NCBI GenBank assembly: GCA_003167215.1
Contig: PMTV01000015.1
Location: 331-64,330, forward strand
DNA length: 64,000 bases
Source: Acidobacteriota bacterium
GTDB taxonomy: Bacteria > Acidobacteriota > Terriglobia > Acidiferrales > UBA7541
Reading direction: 5' to 3'
Shown here: piece after piece, positions 8,629-17,278 of the stretch
How the letters are laid out: each line of letters opens with the position of its first letter
Numbering within the stretch: position 1 is the stretch's first letter
Made by a program: the position numbers and the translations under genes
Notes under the pieces: model-generated
Seen by the model: the letters and a program-made list of their open reading frames with translations, nothing else
Database searches by the model: none
What the model was told of the DNA's origin: nothing

Positions 8629-8889
8629 ATGGGACGCTACTCATCGCTGGTAGGCAAGCGCGTGGAAGCGCACTATCGCACGGCCGATATTCACCTCTCG
8701 GCGGTGGGCACACTCGTATCCGACTCGGGGAAGTCCATCTTTCTGGAGGACCGCTTTTCCCTGGGCGGCAGAGAAAAAACCATGCGCGTCGAAATTCCCT
8801 ATCAGTTCGTGATCCACGTCAGCGAAACGCACGCCGAGCCTTCCCGGCCCACGCCCATTCCGGCGCTCGCCTCTAAGAAAAAATCTTAG
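8629..8889 (+). CDS. Small conserved-looking protein of unknown function
   Basis: The predicted product has 86 residues, with no signal peptide or membrane segment. The first 65 residues (MGRYSSLVGKRVEAHYR, then GTLVSDSGKSIFLEDRF and MRVEIPYQFVIHV) look like a compact all-beta fold. A short Pro/Ser/Lys-rich tail follows. Codon use matches neighbouring genes and the frame is intact, which supports a real gene. The upstream ribosome site is weak. I do not recognise the family. It sits between the zinc-ribbon protein and a dehydrogenase on the same strand. Confidence 0.6.
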   Translation: MGRYSSLVGKRVEAHYRTADIHLSAVGTLVSDSGKSIFLEDRFSLGGREKTMRVEIPYQFVIHVSETHAEPSRPTPIPALASKKKS

Positions 8890-9000
8890 CTTCGAGCACA
8901 GCCCAAAAAATCGCACTCTTCGAACCGATTCCATCGCACTTTTCCAAAAGCATTCTTGCAGTCGGGCGCGTATATTCGATTCTTATTCCCGGAGGCGTGG

Positions 9001-9882
9001 ATGAAACCAACCGTCGGATTCATGGGGCTCGGGTTGATGGGCATGCCGATGTGCAGAAATCTGCTAAAGGCCGGATTTCCGCTAGTGCTATGGAATCGCA
9101 CGCGTGAAAAGGCAGACGAGTTAGCTCGCGAAAACGCGCAGTTCGATGTGAAAGTCGGAACAAATCCACGCGAGACGGCTGCAAAAGCTGACGTGCTAAT
9201 TACAATCGTCAGCGATCCGCCCGCGCTGGAAGAAGTTTTGTGGGGCCGCGACGGCGCGATGGAAGGTTTGCGGCGCGGCAGCACGTACATCGACTCCAGC
9301 ACAGTTTCTCCTGCGCTCGCCCGCAAAATAGCAGCTGCCTGCACGGAACGAGGAGTCGGCTTTCTCGACGCGCCGGTCACAGGCGGGACCTGGGGTGCCG
9401 AAAAGGGCGAGCTCGTTTTCATGGTCGGCGGGGAAAAAGAAGTTCTTGAGCGCGCCAAGCCTGCGCTTCAAACGATGGCGAAACACATTTTTCTTCTGGG
9501 ACCAAACGGAGCCGGTCAAACGGTGAAACTTGCCATGAATTTGATTCTGGCGTTGCAGGTCGACGCGCTGGCTGAGGCGCTCGCGCTCGTTACGACTGCC
9601 GGTGTTCCCGGCGAGCGTCTGATTGAAGTGCTGCAATCCAGCATGGCACGCGCGGGAGTTCTGGACGTCAAAGCACCCCTTATGCTGAAAAACGAATATC
9701 CGCCAAGTTTTCCTCTTCGCCTGATGCACAAAGATATTGGGCTCGCGCTCGATCTGGCCAAGCAGCACGCGATAACGCTTCCGGCCGCGGCCGCCGCTTA
9801 TTCCACCTATGACGCGGTGAAAAAATCCTCGACCGATGACCCGGACTTCGCCGCTGTCGCGCGCTTCTGGAAAAAATCTTAG
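9001..9882 (+). CDS. 3-hydroxyisobutyrate dehydrogenase-family oxidoreductase
   Basis: This 293-residue NAD(P)-dependent beta-hydroxyacid dehydrogenase acts in the cytoplasm. The family oxidises or reduces small 2- or 3-hydroxyacids such as 3-hydroxyisobutyrate, tartronate semialdehyde or succinic semialdehyde. A Rossmann start is clear (VGFMGLGLMGMPMCRNL, residues 4-20, then WNRTREK). The substrate motif DAPVTGG lies near residue 122, and the catalytic Lys is in GAGQTVKLAMN (about residue 172). A C-terminal helical domain completes the usual length. Start 9001 is preferred over the longer frame at 8956, because CCGGAGG lies 6 bases upstream and the family motif begins within a few residues. 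It converges with the next gene. Exact substrate is not determined. Confidence 0.9.
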   Translation: MKPTVGFMGLGLMGMPMCRNLLKAGFPLVLWNRTREKADELARENAQFDVKVGTNPRETAAKADVLITIVSDPPALEEVLWGRDGAMEGLRRGSTYIDSSTVSPALARKIAAACTERGVGFLDAPVTGGTWGAEKGELVFMVGGEKEVLERAKPALQTMAKHIFLLGPNGAGQTVKLAMNLILALQVDALAEALALVTTAGVPGERLIEVLQSSMARAGVLDVKAPLMLKNEYPPSFPLRLMHKDIGLALDLAKQHAITLPAAAAAYSTYDAVKKSSTDDPDFAAVARFWKKS

Positions 9883-9892
9883 CGAAGAACCC

Positions 9893-10903
9893 CTACTTGG
9901 CTGTCATGGACGGAGAAAAGCTAAAAGGGAGATCGCGCCCGGTTCGTAGGCCGGCCGGAGCGGCGAGGACTGCGGGAATTGCGTTGACGACGACGGCAGC
10001 GGTGGCGATGTCGCCATGTGTGCCTCCGGGAATGAGGAGCGAAAGATTCGGCTCGCCCTTCAATTCGATTGTGTCGGAGGGCTGCTTTGCGCCGACGTAC
10101 ATTTTCAGTTCCATAAAAATTCTCTCTTTACCTGCGGCAGTTCCGCGAGCGATCTGATGCACTCCAGCCACCTGCCCGCTCGCAACCTCCAGAAATTCTG
10201 TCTTCACCTCTTCTTCTGCAATCACTGGATTAATGGTCTCTGAAATATCATCCAAGGCGAAGCCCAGCCCATCGGCGACCATGGCAATCGATTCCGGCAA
10301 TCCGTGATGTTTGATCACGCCGGCGGCAACTTGCGTTCGAAATTCTTCGGGCGTCATGCCCGCGCCGATTTTCCTTTGCAATGGCAGGCGGCGCTTCGAG
10401 GCGTCCACGATGCGCACGGCGCTGGCCCAGTCCACTCGTTGCGAAACCGCGGAGAGCGTCAAAACCAGTTTGTCCATCACAAATCCGGGATTCACTCCGG
10501 TGCCAAGCAGTGCGACGCCTTCCTCCTTCGCGGCGGAGTCGAGTTGCTTTGATAGGTCCGGGTGTTTTCTCCACGGGTAGGCTAATTCTTCGCAGGTGGA
10601 CACGATGCAGCAGCCTGCCGCGAGACATTCCAGCAATTGATCCATTACGCTCGGAAGATAGGACGAAGTGGAGTGAACGACGATATCCACGGACTTTCCC
10701 AGCGAGGGCCGCGCATCGGCAGAAATGGCGATTCCCCAGGGCGCATCCGGCGCGCCAGTCACTTCACCGAGGTCGCGGCCAACCTTGACCGGGTCTTTAT
10801 CAATCGCTCCGACGATCTCCAGGGTTGCCTTCTGCCGCATCAAGCGAGCGATGGACGCGCCGATGGGCCCAACACCAAATTGCACCACTCGAATCTTCTT
10901 CAC
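9893..10903 (-). CDS. NAD(P)-dependent amine/diaminopentanoate dehydrogenase-like protein
   Basis: This 336-residue protein has an N-terminal Rossmann domain like dihydrodipicolinate reductase (IRVVQFGVGPIGASIARLM, then AIDKDPVKVGRD). The C-terminal domain resembles 2,4-diaminopentanoate dehydrogenase, with STCEELAYPW, GTGVNPGFVMDKLVL and the late GGTHGDIATAA. Characterised relatives oxidatively deaminate diamino acids in clostridial ornithine fermentation, but many homologues in soil bacteria have unknown substrates. The start is GTG at 10901-10903 with GGGGGAG just upstream. It is divergent from the Ser/Thr kinase and converges with the hydroxyacid dehydrogenase. The family call is good; the substrate is open. 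Confidence 0.8.
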   Translation of the reverse strand: MKKIRVVQFGVGPIGASIARLMRQKATLEIVGAIDKDPVKVGRDLGEVTGAPDAPWGIAISADARPSLGKSVDIVVHSTSSYLPSVMDQLLECLAAGCCIVSTCEELAYPWRKHPDLSKQLDSAAKEEGVALLGTGVNPGFVMDKLVLTLSAVSQRVDWASAVRIVDASKRRLPLQRKIGAGMTPEEFRTQVAAGVIKHHGLPESIAMVADGLGFALDDISETINPVIAEEEVKTEFLEVASGQVAGVHQIARGTAAGKERIFMELKMYVGAKQPSDTIELKGEPNLSLLIPGGTHGDIATAAVVVNAIPAVLAAPAGLRTGRDLPFSFSPSMTAK

Positions 10904-11060
10904 TCGCTCCCCCTGGACTGTTGAAGAGCCAATACCTTAAAGTTTTGTGTCAGCGACTGCAACCGGATTCGCGGCCCAGTATTGAGCCGGTTTCCGAGGC
11001 GCGTTGATCAGGCTCTGAGTCCATGGCGACGGTTGTCACTGCTTTTGGTTTCTGAGTCTG

Positions 11061-11066
11061 TATAAT
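11061..11066 (+). promoter_or_regulatory. TATAAT element 11 bases before the kinase start
   Basis: A perfect TATAAT is followed by only 11 bases before ATG 11078. The transcript would then carry a leader of about 5 bases and no Shine-Dalgarno site. TTGTCA at 11033-11038 is too distant (22-bp spacer) to be an ideal -35. Confidence 0.35.
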
Positions 11067-11077
11067 GCCGTCACACA

Positions 11078-13690
11078 ATGGCGCTTCCCAGCGGAACCAA
11101 GCTAGGTCCCTACGAGATCGTCGCACCTATCGGCGCGGGTGGAATGGGCGAGGTGTACCGCGCGAAGGACATGCGGTTGGGTCGCGACGTCGCGATCAAG
11201 GTCCTCCCCGAAGGGTTCGCGAGGGACGCAGATCGATTGCGGCGATTCGAGCAAGAGGCGCGCGCCGTCGCTGCGCTCAATCACCCTAACATCCTGGCGA
11301 TTCACGACATCGGTGAATTTAACGGCGCTCCCTTTCTCGTTTCGGAGCTTCTGGAAGGGCACTCACTGCGCGAGGAGTTGAACAGTGGCGCTCTTCCAAC
11401 GCGCCGCGCTGTGGAAGACGCTTCGCAGATCGCGCAAGGACTCGCCGCCGCGCACGACAAAGGCATCGTTCATCGCGACCTGAAACCGGAAAATGTTTTT
11501 GTCACGCAGGACGGCCGCCTGAAGATCCTCGATTTCGGGCTTGCGAAGCTGGCAAAACTGCAAGCTGCTGCGGACGAAAACGCAACGCTCGATGCAACGC
11601 CACAGGATACGTCCCCTGGCGTGGTTCTCGGCACGGTTGGATACATGTCACCCGAGCAGGTGAAGGGTGAAGCCGCCGACGCGCGCTCGGATATTTTTGC
11701 TCTAGGAACTATTTTATACGAAATGCTTTCGGGCCAGCGCGCTTTCCGCAGGGACACTTCGGCCGAGACCATGACGGCGATATTGAAAGAGGATCCGCCG
11801 GAAATAAGCACGGCGAGCAAGCCCATCGCGCCGGCAGTCGAGCGAATTGTGCGGCGTTGTCTGGAGAAAAAACCGCAGCAACGATTTCAATCGGCACGAG
11901 ATCTTGCGTTCAATCTCGAGGGTCTATCCGGAAATTCGGCGACGACCGGATCGACTGTGTCGGCGCAAGAGACAGTGAACGAAACACAGCCGCGCAAGTG
12001 GCTCGTGCCACTGGCTGCAGGTCTACTACTGCTCGTCGTTGGGGGAGCGGGAGGCTGGTTATTCCATCGCGGCGCTGGCTCCGCTTCACCGCCCTCGTAC
12101 CATCAACTTACATTTGAAAGCGGCTTGATCTACGCTGCGCGTTTCGCTTCCGACGGACGCTCGATTTACTACAGCGCGAGCTGGAACAGCCAGCCCGTCC
12201 AGCTGTATTCGACGGTCCCCGATAGCCCGGAATCGCGCCCGCTGAATCTGATCAATTCCACGCTGTTTGCGGCATCCCCCTCCGAATTGGCGATTTCACT
12301 CGGTTGCACAGATCGGTATATCGGAAACTGCCAGGGCACCTTGGCCACGGTGCCGGTGTCGGGCGGGTCGCCTCGTGAGATTGCGGCGGATACCCTTTCT
12401 GCTGACTGGACTACCGACGGCAGCGAGATGGCCGTCATCCGCCAGGTTGAGGGAAAGTATCGCGTGGAATTTCCGCGCGGGAAGGTGATTTACGAGAGCG
12501 TTCGCTCGTTGGGGTATTTGCGTATCTCGCCGCGTGGTAACGCGGTGGCATTTGCAGAATTTGTGAGCGTTGATGGCGATGCGGGATTGGTGGTTGCCCT
12601 GGACAGAAGCGGAAAGGAGCTCATTCGTACAGCGCCTTTCGTCAGCGTGGAAGGGGTGGCCTGGCCGCCATCAGGCGACGAAGTGTGGTACGCGGCGACC
12701 GTAACCGAGGGCTGGGCCGATGCAATTCATGCTCTCTCATTTAAGGGCAAAGAGCGGATTGTTCTTCGGCTCCCCGGGATGCTTCGGCTACATGATGTGT
12801 CGCATGACGGTCGTATGCTCATCTCGAGAGAATCGTGGCGCAGTGGGTTGCAATTTCGGGGACCCGGAGACACGAAGGAACGTGACCTCTCCTGGCTCGA
12901 TTATGCTCAACTGAGGGATCTTTCACCGGACGGCGCGCAGATCGCGTTTGACGATTGGGGATCAGCGGCTGGCGCTTCCGGTCTGGCCTACTTGCGACGA
13001 GCCGATGGGTCGCCGGCCGTAAAACTGGGCACATGGTCTGCACCTGTTCTCTCCCCAGACGGGACGCGGGTGTTGGCATCCGAAGCCGCAACAGTGGGCC
13101 AGATGCTGCATCTCGCTCTGCTGCCGACTGGAGTGGGGGAAACGCAGGTGCTGAACTCCAGCGGAATCCGACAAATTGCTCAGAAGGGTTGGATGCCCGA
13201 CGGCAAGACCATCTATTTCGCGAGCGATGACGGTCACGGATGGCGAATGTATGTTCAAGATCTTGTGGGCGGCGCGCCGCGTAATGTAACGCCTTTGATT
13301 TCCGTCGAGCCCGCGCACTTCGAGTCCCATGTGGTTTCACCCGACGGCAAATTCGCTTTCGCCCGAGATTTAAGCGGCAAGGGTCAGCTTTATCCGCTGG
13401 CAGGCGGAGAACCACAAAGCCTTCCGGGCTGGTTGCCGAAAGATATTTGGATCACCTGGTCGGCAGACGGTCGCTCGGCTTATGTCTACCACGATGAAAA
13501 AACCTCGGCGCCCGTGTACCGGCTCGACGTGGCAACCGGGAAGCGGGAGCTTGTGATGACCCTCGCCCCCACCGACTCTTCTGGAGTAACTGCGATTGTA
13601 AACGTTCGCATAACCCCGGACGGCAAGTCCTACGCGTATTCCTTTGATCGGGAACTGTCGGACCTTTTCCTGGTGGAGAACGTGCGCTGA
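11078..13690 (+). CDS. Membrane Ser/Thr protein kinase with C-terminal beta-propeller
   Basis: This 870-residue Hanks-type (PknB-like) kinase has the domain about residues 11-275. It shows the glycine loop IGAGGMGEVYRAKD, VAIKVL with the ATP lysine, the catalytic loop HRDLKPENV, DFGLAKL and the P+1 region GYMSPEQVKGE, so it should be active. A Thr/Ser-rich linker leads to one membrane segment (about 307-327). The extracytoplasmic half (about 340-870) is a TolB/PD40-like propeller with repeated SPDG.. strands (FASDGRSIYYSA, SPDGTRVLASE, TPDGKSYAYSF). This kinase-TM-propeller plan is common in acidobacteria and suggests that the propeller senses a periplasmic ligand or partner. It is divergent from the dehydrogenase. 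A decayed kinase start follows the stop codon. Targets unknown. Confidence 0.93.
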   Translation: MALPSGTKLGPYEIVAPIGAGGMGEVYRAKDMRLGRDVAIKVLPEGFARDADRLRRFEQEARAVAALNHPNILAIHDIGEFNGAPFLVSELLEGHSLREELNSGALPTRRAVEDASQIAQGLAAAHDKGIVHRDLKPENVFVTQDGRLKILDFGLAKLAKLQAAADENATLDATPQDTSPGVVLGTVGYMSPEQVKGEAADARSDIFALGTILYEMLSGQRAFRRDTSAETMTAILKEDPPEISTASKPIAPAVERIVRRCLEKKPQQRFQSARDLAFNLEGLSGNSATTGSTVSAQETVNETQPRKWLVPLAAGLLLLVVGGAGGWLFHRGAGSASPPSYHQLTFESGLIYAARFASDGRSIYYSASWNSQPVQLYSTVPDSPESRPLNLINSTLFAASPSELAISLGCTDRYIGNCQGTLATVPVSGGSPREIAADTLSADWTTDGSEMAVIRQVEGKYRVEFPRGKVIYESVRSLGYLRISPRGNAVAFAEFVSVDGDAGLVVALDRSGKELIRTAPFVSVEGVAWPPSGDEVWYAATVTEGWADAIHALSFKGKERIVLRLPGMLRLHDVSHDGRMLISRESWRSGLQFRGPGDTKERDLSWLDYAQLRDLSPDGAQIAFDDWGSAAGASGLAYLRRADGSPAVKLGTWSAPVLSPDGTRVLASEAATVGQMLHLALLPTGVGETQVLNSSGIRQIAQKGWMPDGKTIYFASDDGHGWRMYVQDLVGGAPRNVTPLISVEPAHFESHVVSPDGKFAFARDLSGKGQLYPLAGGEPQSLPGWLPKDIWITWSADGRSAYVYHDEKTSAPVYRLDVATGKRELVMTLAPTDSSGVTAIVNVRITPDGKSYAYSFDRELSDLFLVENVR

Positions 13691-13692
13691 GT

Positions 13693-13797
13693 TTGGCCCG
13701 CGGTGCGAAATTCGGGCCGTATGAAATCGTTGAAGCGAGTCACGGCGGCGGAATAATCGCGTCAATCGGTAACCGGTCTCTAGCACGGCACTTGTAG
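13693..13797 (+). pseudogene. Remnant of a second kinase N-terminus
   Basis: Beginning 2 bases after the kinase stop, the sequence reads LARGAKFGPYEIVEASHGGG and soon reaches TAG at 13795. It matches the kinase start in the same window (SGTKLGPYEIVAPIGAGGMG) at GxKxGPYEIV and partly at the glycine loop. The remainder has no kinase similarity. It is best read as the leftover of a tandem kinase gene rather than a functional 34-codon gene. Confidence 0.55.
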
Positions 13798-13820
13798 CGT
13801 GGAGCCGAGAGCCGCATAAT

Positions 13821-14828
13821 GTGCCGACGCCTCCCGTGACACTCCAGCCCGAAACGCGATCCCCTAAACGAAATTGGCCGCGCAAGACGCTGCAAGTAAT
13901 TTTGCAGTATGGGGGCAGCGCTCTCGTTCTGTACCTGCTTTTCCGCCTTCTGCCAGGCCGCCAGGTTTGGCAAGCCCTCGGACTTTTACCAGCGCGGCTG
14001 TGGATTCTGGTCCTGATTGGGTATCTCGCCGCACACTGCATTGGAGCCGCGAAATACCGGCTGGTCTTGAACTTGGGCGGCGCGGGCATCGGCGCTCGCC
14101 AAGCTGCGCGATGTTACTTCGCCGGGCTGTTCGGATCGTTGTTTCTGCCTTCGCTGATCGGCGGAGATATTCTGCGCGTGGCGATGGCACTGCGCGTGGC
14201 GAGAAGCAGGGCCGGCGTTCTGCTGGGAAGTTTGGTGGACAGGATTTCAGATTTTACGGCGCTCGTGCTGCTGGCCGCTGTCGGAGCGGCCTTGGTGCCC
14301 GGAACGCTTGATTCGCGGAGCCGAAAAATATTCGAGCTTGCGGGCGGGATCGCAATTGTCGGAATCGCTGCTGCCGCGAGCGCGATTGCAATGCTTCCTG
14401 TGAGGCGATTTTCCTATCGCATGAGGCGAAGGTTCGTCCGGTTGCGAGGCGCGGTTCATTCAACCGTAAAGCAGCCCGGAGCAATGGTGAGAGCGCTGAG
14501 CATGAGCGTCACTGTGCAACTGATTTTTATCGTTCTCAACGTTGTGCTAGCAAACGCGTGCGGTTTGCATCTTCGCTTCCGCATATGGCTGTTTGCGTGG
14601 CCCCTGGCAAAACTTTCAGCGGCTATTCCGATCACGCAAGCCGGCATCGGAGTGCGCGAAGCTGCGCTAGCGGCCTTGCTCGTTCCATTCGGCGCGACAG
14701 CGGTGCTGGCAGTTGCTTCGGGACTTGCCTGGGACGCAATCTCGATTGGTGGGGCAATAGCGGGAGGAATTTTTGCCCTACTCGCTGGGCATTTCCGGCC
14801 TGGGACGAAGAGCGGGAAGGGAGCTTAA
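13821..14828 (+). CDS. YbhN/AglD-type integral membrane protein (LPG synthase TM-like)
   Basis: This 335-residue polytopic membrane protein has about eight hydrophobic segments, the first near residues 30-48. It resembles the lysylphosphatidylglycerol-synthase transmembrane region family (UPF0104/YbhN). These proteins are thought to act as lipid or lipid-linked sugar flippases, often together with glycosyltransferases. Supporting motifs are LIGGDILRVAMALR (about residue 112) and PITQAGIGVREAALAALLVPFG (about residue 271), the latter typical of the family. The start is GTG at 13821; the overlapping ATG at 13819 is out of frame. It stands alone between the kinase remnant and a convergent small gene. 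The family is likely; the substrate is unknown. Confidence 0.8.
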   Translation: MPTPPVTLQPETRSPKRNWPRKTLQVILQYGGSALVLYLLFRLLPGRQVWQALGLLPARLWILVLIGYLAAHCIGAAKYRLVLNLGGAGIGARQAARCYFAGLFGSLFLPSLIGGDILRVAMALRVARSRAGVLLGSLVDRISDFTALVLLAAVGAALVPGTLDSRSRKIFELAGGIAIVGIAAAASAIAMLPVRRFSYRMRRRFVRLRGAVHSTVKQPGAMVRALSMSVTVQLIFIVLNVVLANACGLHLRFRIWLFAWPLAKLSAAIPITQAGIGVREAALAALLVPFGATAVLAVASGLAWDAISIGGAIAGGIFALLAGHFRPGTKSGKGA

Positions 14829-14880
14829 ACTCGGAGCAGGCGTCGCGGAAAACAAATATCGCTGCTACGCCTAGGGTATC

Positions 14881-15150
14881 TTAGAACCGTGAGCGGGTAG
14901 AGCGAATGAATTCGCGAAGCGCGGCGACGTTTGGCCCGTAAGATCCGACACGGCCGGCATCCACTGGCAAGCCCAAGAACTCAGCCTTCTCGATACTGAG
15001 GCCCGCATCGTCGAGTTCAGCCAGGCTATAGCCTTCCGTGGGCACCAAGCGATTGCGACGAGACAAGTCCACAGGGCGCGGCGGCCGGTGCGTGCTGCCT
15101 GGTTTTCTTACGATATTGAAGAAATCGTCCCAGTCTCGCCTATTCCACAT
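14881..15150 (-). CDS. Small protein with eL13 (ribosomal L13e)-like domain
   Basis: This 89-residue protein starts at ATG 15150, with GGGAGGAG 5-6 bases upstream; an in-frame extension to 15186 lacks such a site. The N-terminal 30 residues (MWNRRDWDDFFNIVRK...) are Trp/Arg-rich. The last 55 residues follow the pattern of ribosomal protein eL13: GYSLAELDDAGL, then KAEFLGLPVDAGRVGS, then N..ALREF. The eukaryotic protein reads GFSLEEL..AG(I)..K.A..IGI.VD.RR.(N)KS...N...LKE in the same order and spacing. eL13 belongs to the large ribosomal subunit of eukaryotes and some archaea and is not a standard bacterial ribosomal protein, so a ribosome or RNA-binding role here is only inference. Convergent with the YbhN-like gene. 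Confidence 0.7.
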   Translation of the reverse strand: MWNRRDWDDFFNIVRKPGSTHRPPRPVDLSRRNRLVPTEGYSLAELDDAGLSIEKAEFLGLPVDAGRVGSYGPNVAALREFIRSTRSRF

Positions 15151-15521
15151 AACTCCTCCCGTTGTCCGGGTAAAGCTTTGATGCACCGCAACAGCTTCAG
15201 GTCGCTTTCAAATTCGCACCCACAACAAGCCCGCTTGGACTGAGTGTTGCAGATAATAACCCCCGATGTAGTGGAAAGTCGCGTCTGAATTCGGGCTGTT
15301 TCCTTTGAGTTATCGCACGATTGGCCCCCCCCCGGCGTTGCGCCCCGTGTGTATCACAGGGACTGCGGCTTGTAAATTATTGCTTTGGCGCGCCCTCAGA
15401 TCTCGAACCGCGAACATTAGGAGCCGACGAACGCCGCCGATGGCGACGCCTACACAGCCGGCCCGGGTGGCTGTTATACTTTTAAGACGTTAAGGGACCA
15501 TGCAAGCCAAGTGAAATTCGT
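15151..15521. other. Intergenic stretch before thiI
   Basis: I see no gene here. It holds the ribosome site of the eL13-like gene at its left edge, a run of nine C residues (15325-15333) and a TATACT sequence (15475-15480) that could be a -10 for thiI, without a good -35. Confidence 0.3.
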
Positions 15522-16775
15522 ATGAGCAACCCAGTCATCGTCGTGCATTACCACGAAGCGTGGCTCAAGGGCCGCAACCGGCGTTTTTTTCTGCGCAAAC
15601 TTTCCACCGCGCTGCGGCAGTCGTTGCAGGGCATCTCCATAGATCGCATCGAGAAGCCGGGCGACCGATTCGTGGTCTCGCTCGGTGATGGCGCGTCGCA
15701 ACACGAAGCGATTGCTCGCGTGGAACAGGTTTTAGGAATTGCGTTTTACGCGCTCGCGCGCACCGTGGAACGCAACAGGGAAGCTATTTGTCGGGCGGCC
15801 TGGGAAGAAATCGAGCCTCTGAGTTTCACGAATTTTGCCGTTCGCGCAAAACGCAGCGACAAATCGTTTCCTGAAACGAGCCTGGAGGTGGAAGCGGCCG
15901 TGGGACGTCATCTTCTGGAAAAGCTTCGCGCGCAAGGACGCAACGTGAGCGTGCGTTTGAAAGATCCGGAACTGACCTGTTACGTCGAAATTACTTCCGG
16001 ACCCGCGCTGGTATATGCCAGGAAAATTCCCGGGGCTGGTGGGCTTCCTGCGAACACCGCGGGGCGGATGATGTGCCTGCTATCGGGGGGTTACGATTCA
16101 GCGGTGGCCGCGTACCACATGATGAAGCGCGGCGCGCATTTAAGCTTTGCGCATTTTTACGGGTCGGGCGCGATGCCCGGAGAATCTTCGCTGCACGTGG
16201 CTAGCGGGCTTGCGCGGCAGCTGGTGCCGTATCAATTTCACGCGAAACTTTACCGCATACCGTTCGAACCGATACAACGCGAGATCGTGCGGTACGCTCC
16301 TGAAAATTATCGCGTGCTGCTCTATCGCCGAATGATGCTGCGGATCGCTGAAGTGCTCGCAAAACGCGATCGCGCTCTGGCACTGGTTACCGGCGACAGC
16401 CTGGGCCAGGTAGCGTCACAAACTTTGCGGAATCTTGTGGCCGTGGATGCCGCGTCGCGCATGGTTGTGTTCAGGCCGCTTATCGGCACGGACAAAATAG
16501 AAATCATGGCCACGGCGCAGAAAATCGGGACGTACGATATTTCGTCCGAGCCGTTTCACGATTGCTGTCCCGTTTTTCTTCCGCGCACGCCGGCATTGTA
16601 CGCCTCCGCGGAAGACCTCGACGAGGCGGAATCGGGACTGGATGTACCCGGACTCATTACTCTGGGCTTGCGAAGCGCGACGCTGGAACAATTTCATTGC
16701 ACTGGCAGAGAGATTAAGAGCGAAATTTCGCATCCCGGAAAATTTTCCGGGAAGAAGAGCATCGCGACGGCGTGA
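15522..16775 (+). CDS. thiI: tRNA 4-thiouridine synthase ThiI
   Basis: ThiI adenylates U8 of tRNA and transfers sulfur to form 4-thiouridine; it can also donate sulfur for thiazole synthesis. The 417-residue product has the N-terminal ferredoxin-like region, a THUMP RNA-binding domain (about 60-165) and a PP-loop ATPase domain with LSGGYDSAVAAYHMM (about residue 188). The conserved cysteine region reads FHDCCPVFLP (about 346). The C-terminal rhodanese domain of the E. coli enzyme is absent, as in Bacillus-type ThiI, so an external persulfide carrier must act with the remaining cysteine. ATG 15522 lacks a strong ribosome site. It converges with the RRM gene. Confidence 0.94.
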   Translation: MSNPVIVVHYHEAWLKGRNRRFFLRKLSTALRQSLQGISIDRIEKPGDRFVVSLGDGASQHEAIARVEQVLGIAFYALARTVERNREAICRAAWEEIEPLSFTNFAVRAKRSDKSFPETSLEVEAAVGRHLLEKLRAQGRNVSVRLKDPELTCYVEITSGPALVYARKIPGAGGLPANTAGRMMCLLSGGYDSAVAAYHMMKRGAHLSFAHFYGSGAMPGESSLHVASGLARQLVPYQFHAKLYRIPFEPIQREIVRYAPENYRVLLYRRMMLRIAEVLAKRDRALALVTGDSLGQVASQTLRNLVAVDAASRMVVFRPLIGTDKIEIMATAQKIGTYDISSEPFHDCCPVFLPRTPALYASAEDLDEAESGLDVPGLITLGLRSATLEQFHCTGREIKSEISHPGKFSGKKSIATA

Positions 16776-16797
16776 GCAGAGCAATCAGAAAATAAAA

Positions 16798-16820
16798 GGG
16801 CGCTGAATCTCTCAGCGCCC
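16798..16820 (-). terminator. Intrinsic terminator of the RRM gene
   Basis: GGGCGCTGA-ATCTC-TCAGCGCCC is a perfect 9-bp stem. On the minus strand it is followed by TTTTATTTTC, a classic rho-independent terminator 39 bases after the RRM stop codon. On the plus strand no T-tract follows, so for thiI it is at best partial. Confidence 0.85.
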
Positions 16821-16858
16821 TGCTTGCAATTGCTCAATCATTCAAACAAAAGCTTTTG

Positions 16859-17278
16859 TTAGCGATCTCTTCCTCCACCGCCATATCCCCCGCGGTCGCC
16901 GCCACGACCTCCACCGCCTCGTCCGCCACCACCACCGCCGTGGCCGCCTCGTCCGCCACCTCCACCGCCCCCGTGACCGCCGCCGTGTCCACCGCGTGGA
17001 CCTCCACCACCACCGGAGCCGCCACCTTCGCGTTGGGGACGAGCTTCATTCACCACCAGTGCGCGTCCCAGAAAATCCTTGCCATTGAGAGCGGCGATTG
17101 CCTTTTCAGCTTCCGCATCATTGCCAATTTCCGCGAAGCCGAATCCCCGAGGTTGCCCTGTAAAGCGGTCGCGCAACAGCGTGAGTGAATCTGGCGTGAC
17201 ACTAATTTCGGCAAACAGCGCCGCCACCTGCTCTTCCGTAGCCTTGAACGACAGATTGCCCACGTACAATTTCTTCAC
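16859..17278 (-). CDS. Glycine-rich RRM RNA-binding protein
   Basis: This 139-residue protein has one RRM domain (residues 1-80). RNP2 is KKLYVGNLSF, and RNP1 is seen in RGFGFAEIG. The C-terminal tail of about 55 residues is almost only Gly, Arg and His (RGG-like). Such short RRM-Gly proteins occur in cyanobacteria and other bacteria, often cold-induced, and bind single-stranded RNA as chaperones. The start is GTG at 17276-17278, because AGGAG lies 7 bases before it; the upstream ATG at 17305 would place that site inside the gene. A 9-bp stem terminator follows. A leader with an imperfect hairpin (17292-17315) precedes it and might control translation. Confidence 0.92.
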   Translation of the reverse strand: MKKLYVGNLSFKATEEQVAALFAEISVTPDSLTLLRDRFTGQPRGFGFAEIGNDAEAEKAIAALNGKDFLGRALVVNEARPQREGGGSGGGGGPRGGHGGGHGGGGGGGRGGHGGGGGGRGGGGRGGDRGGYGGGGRDR

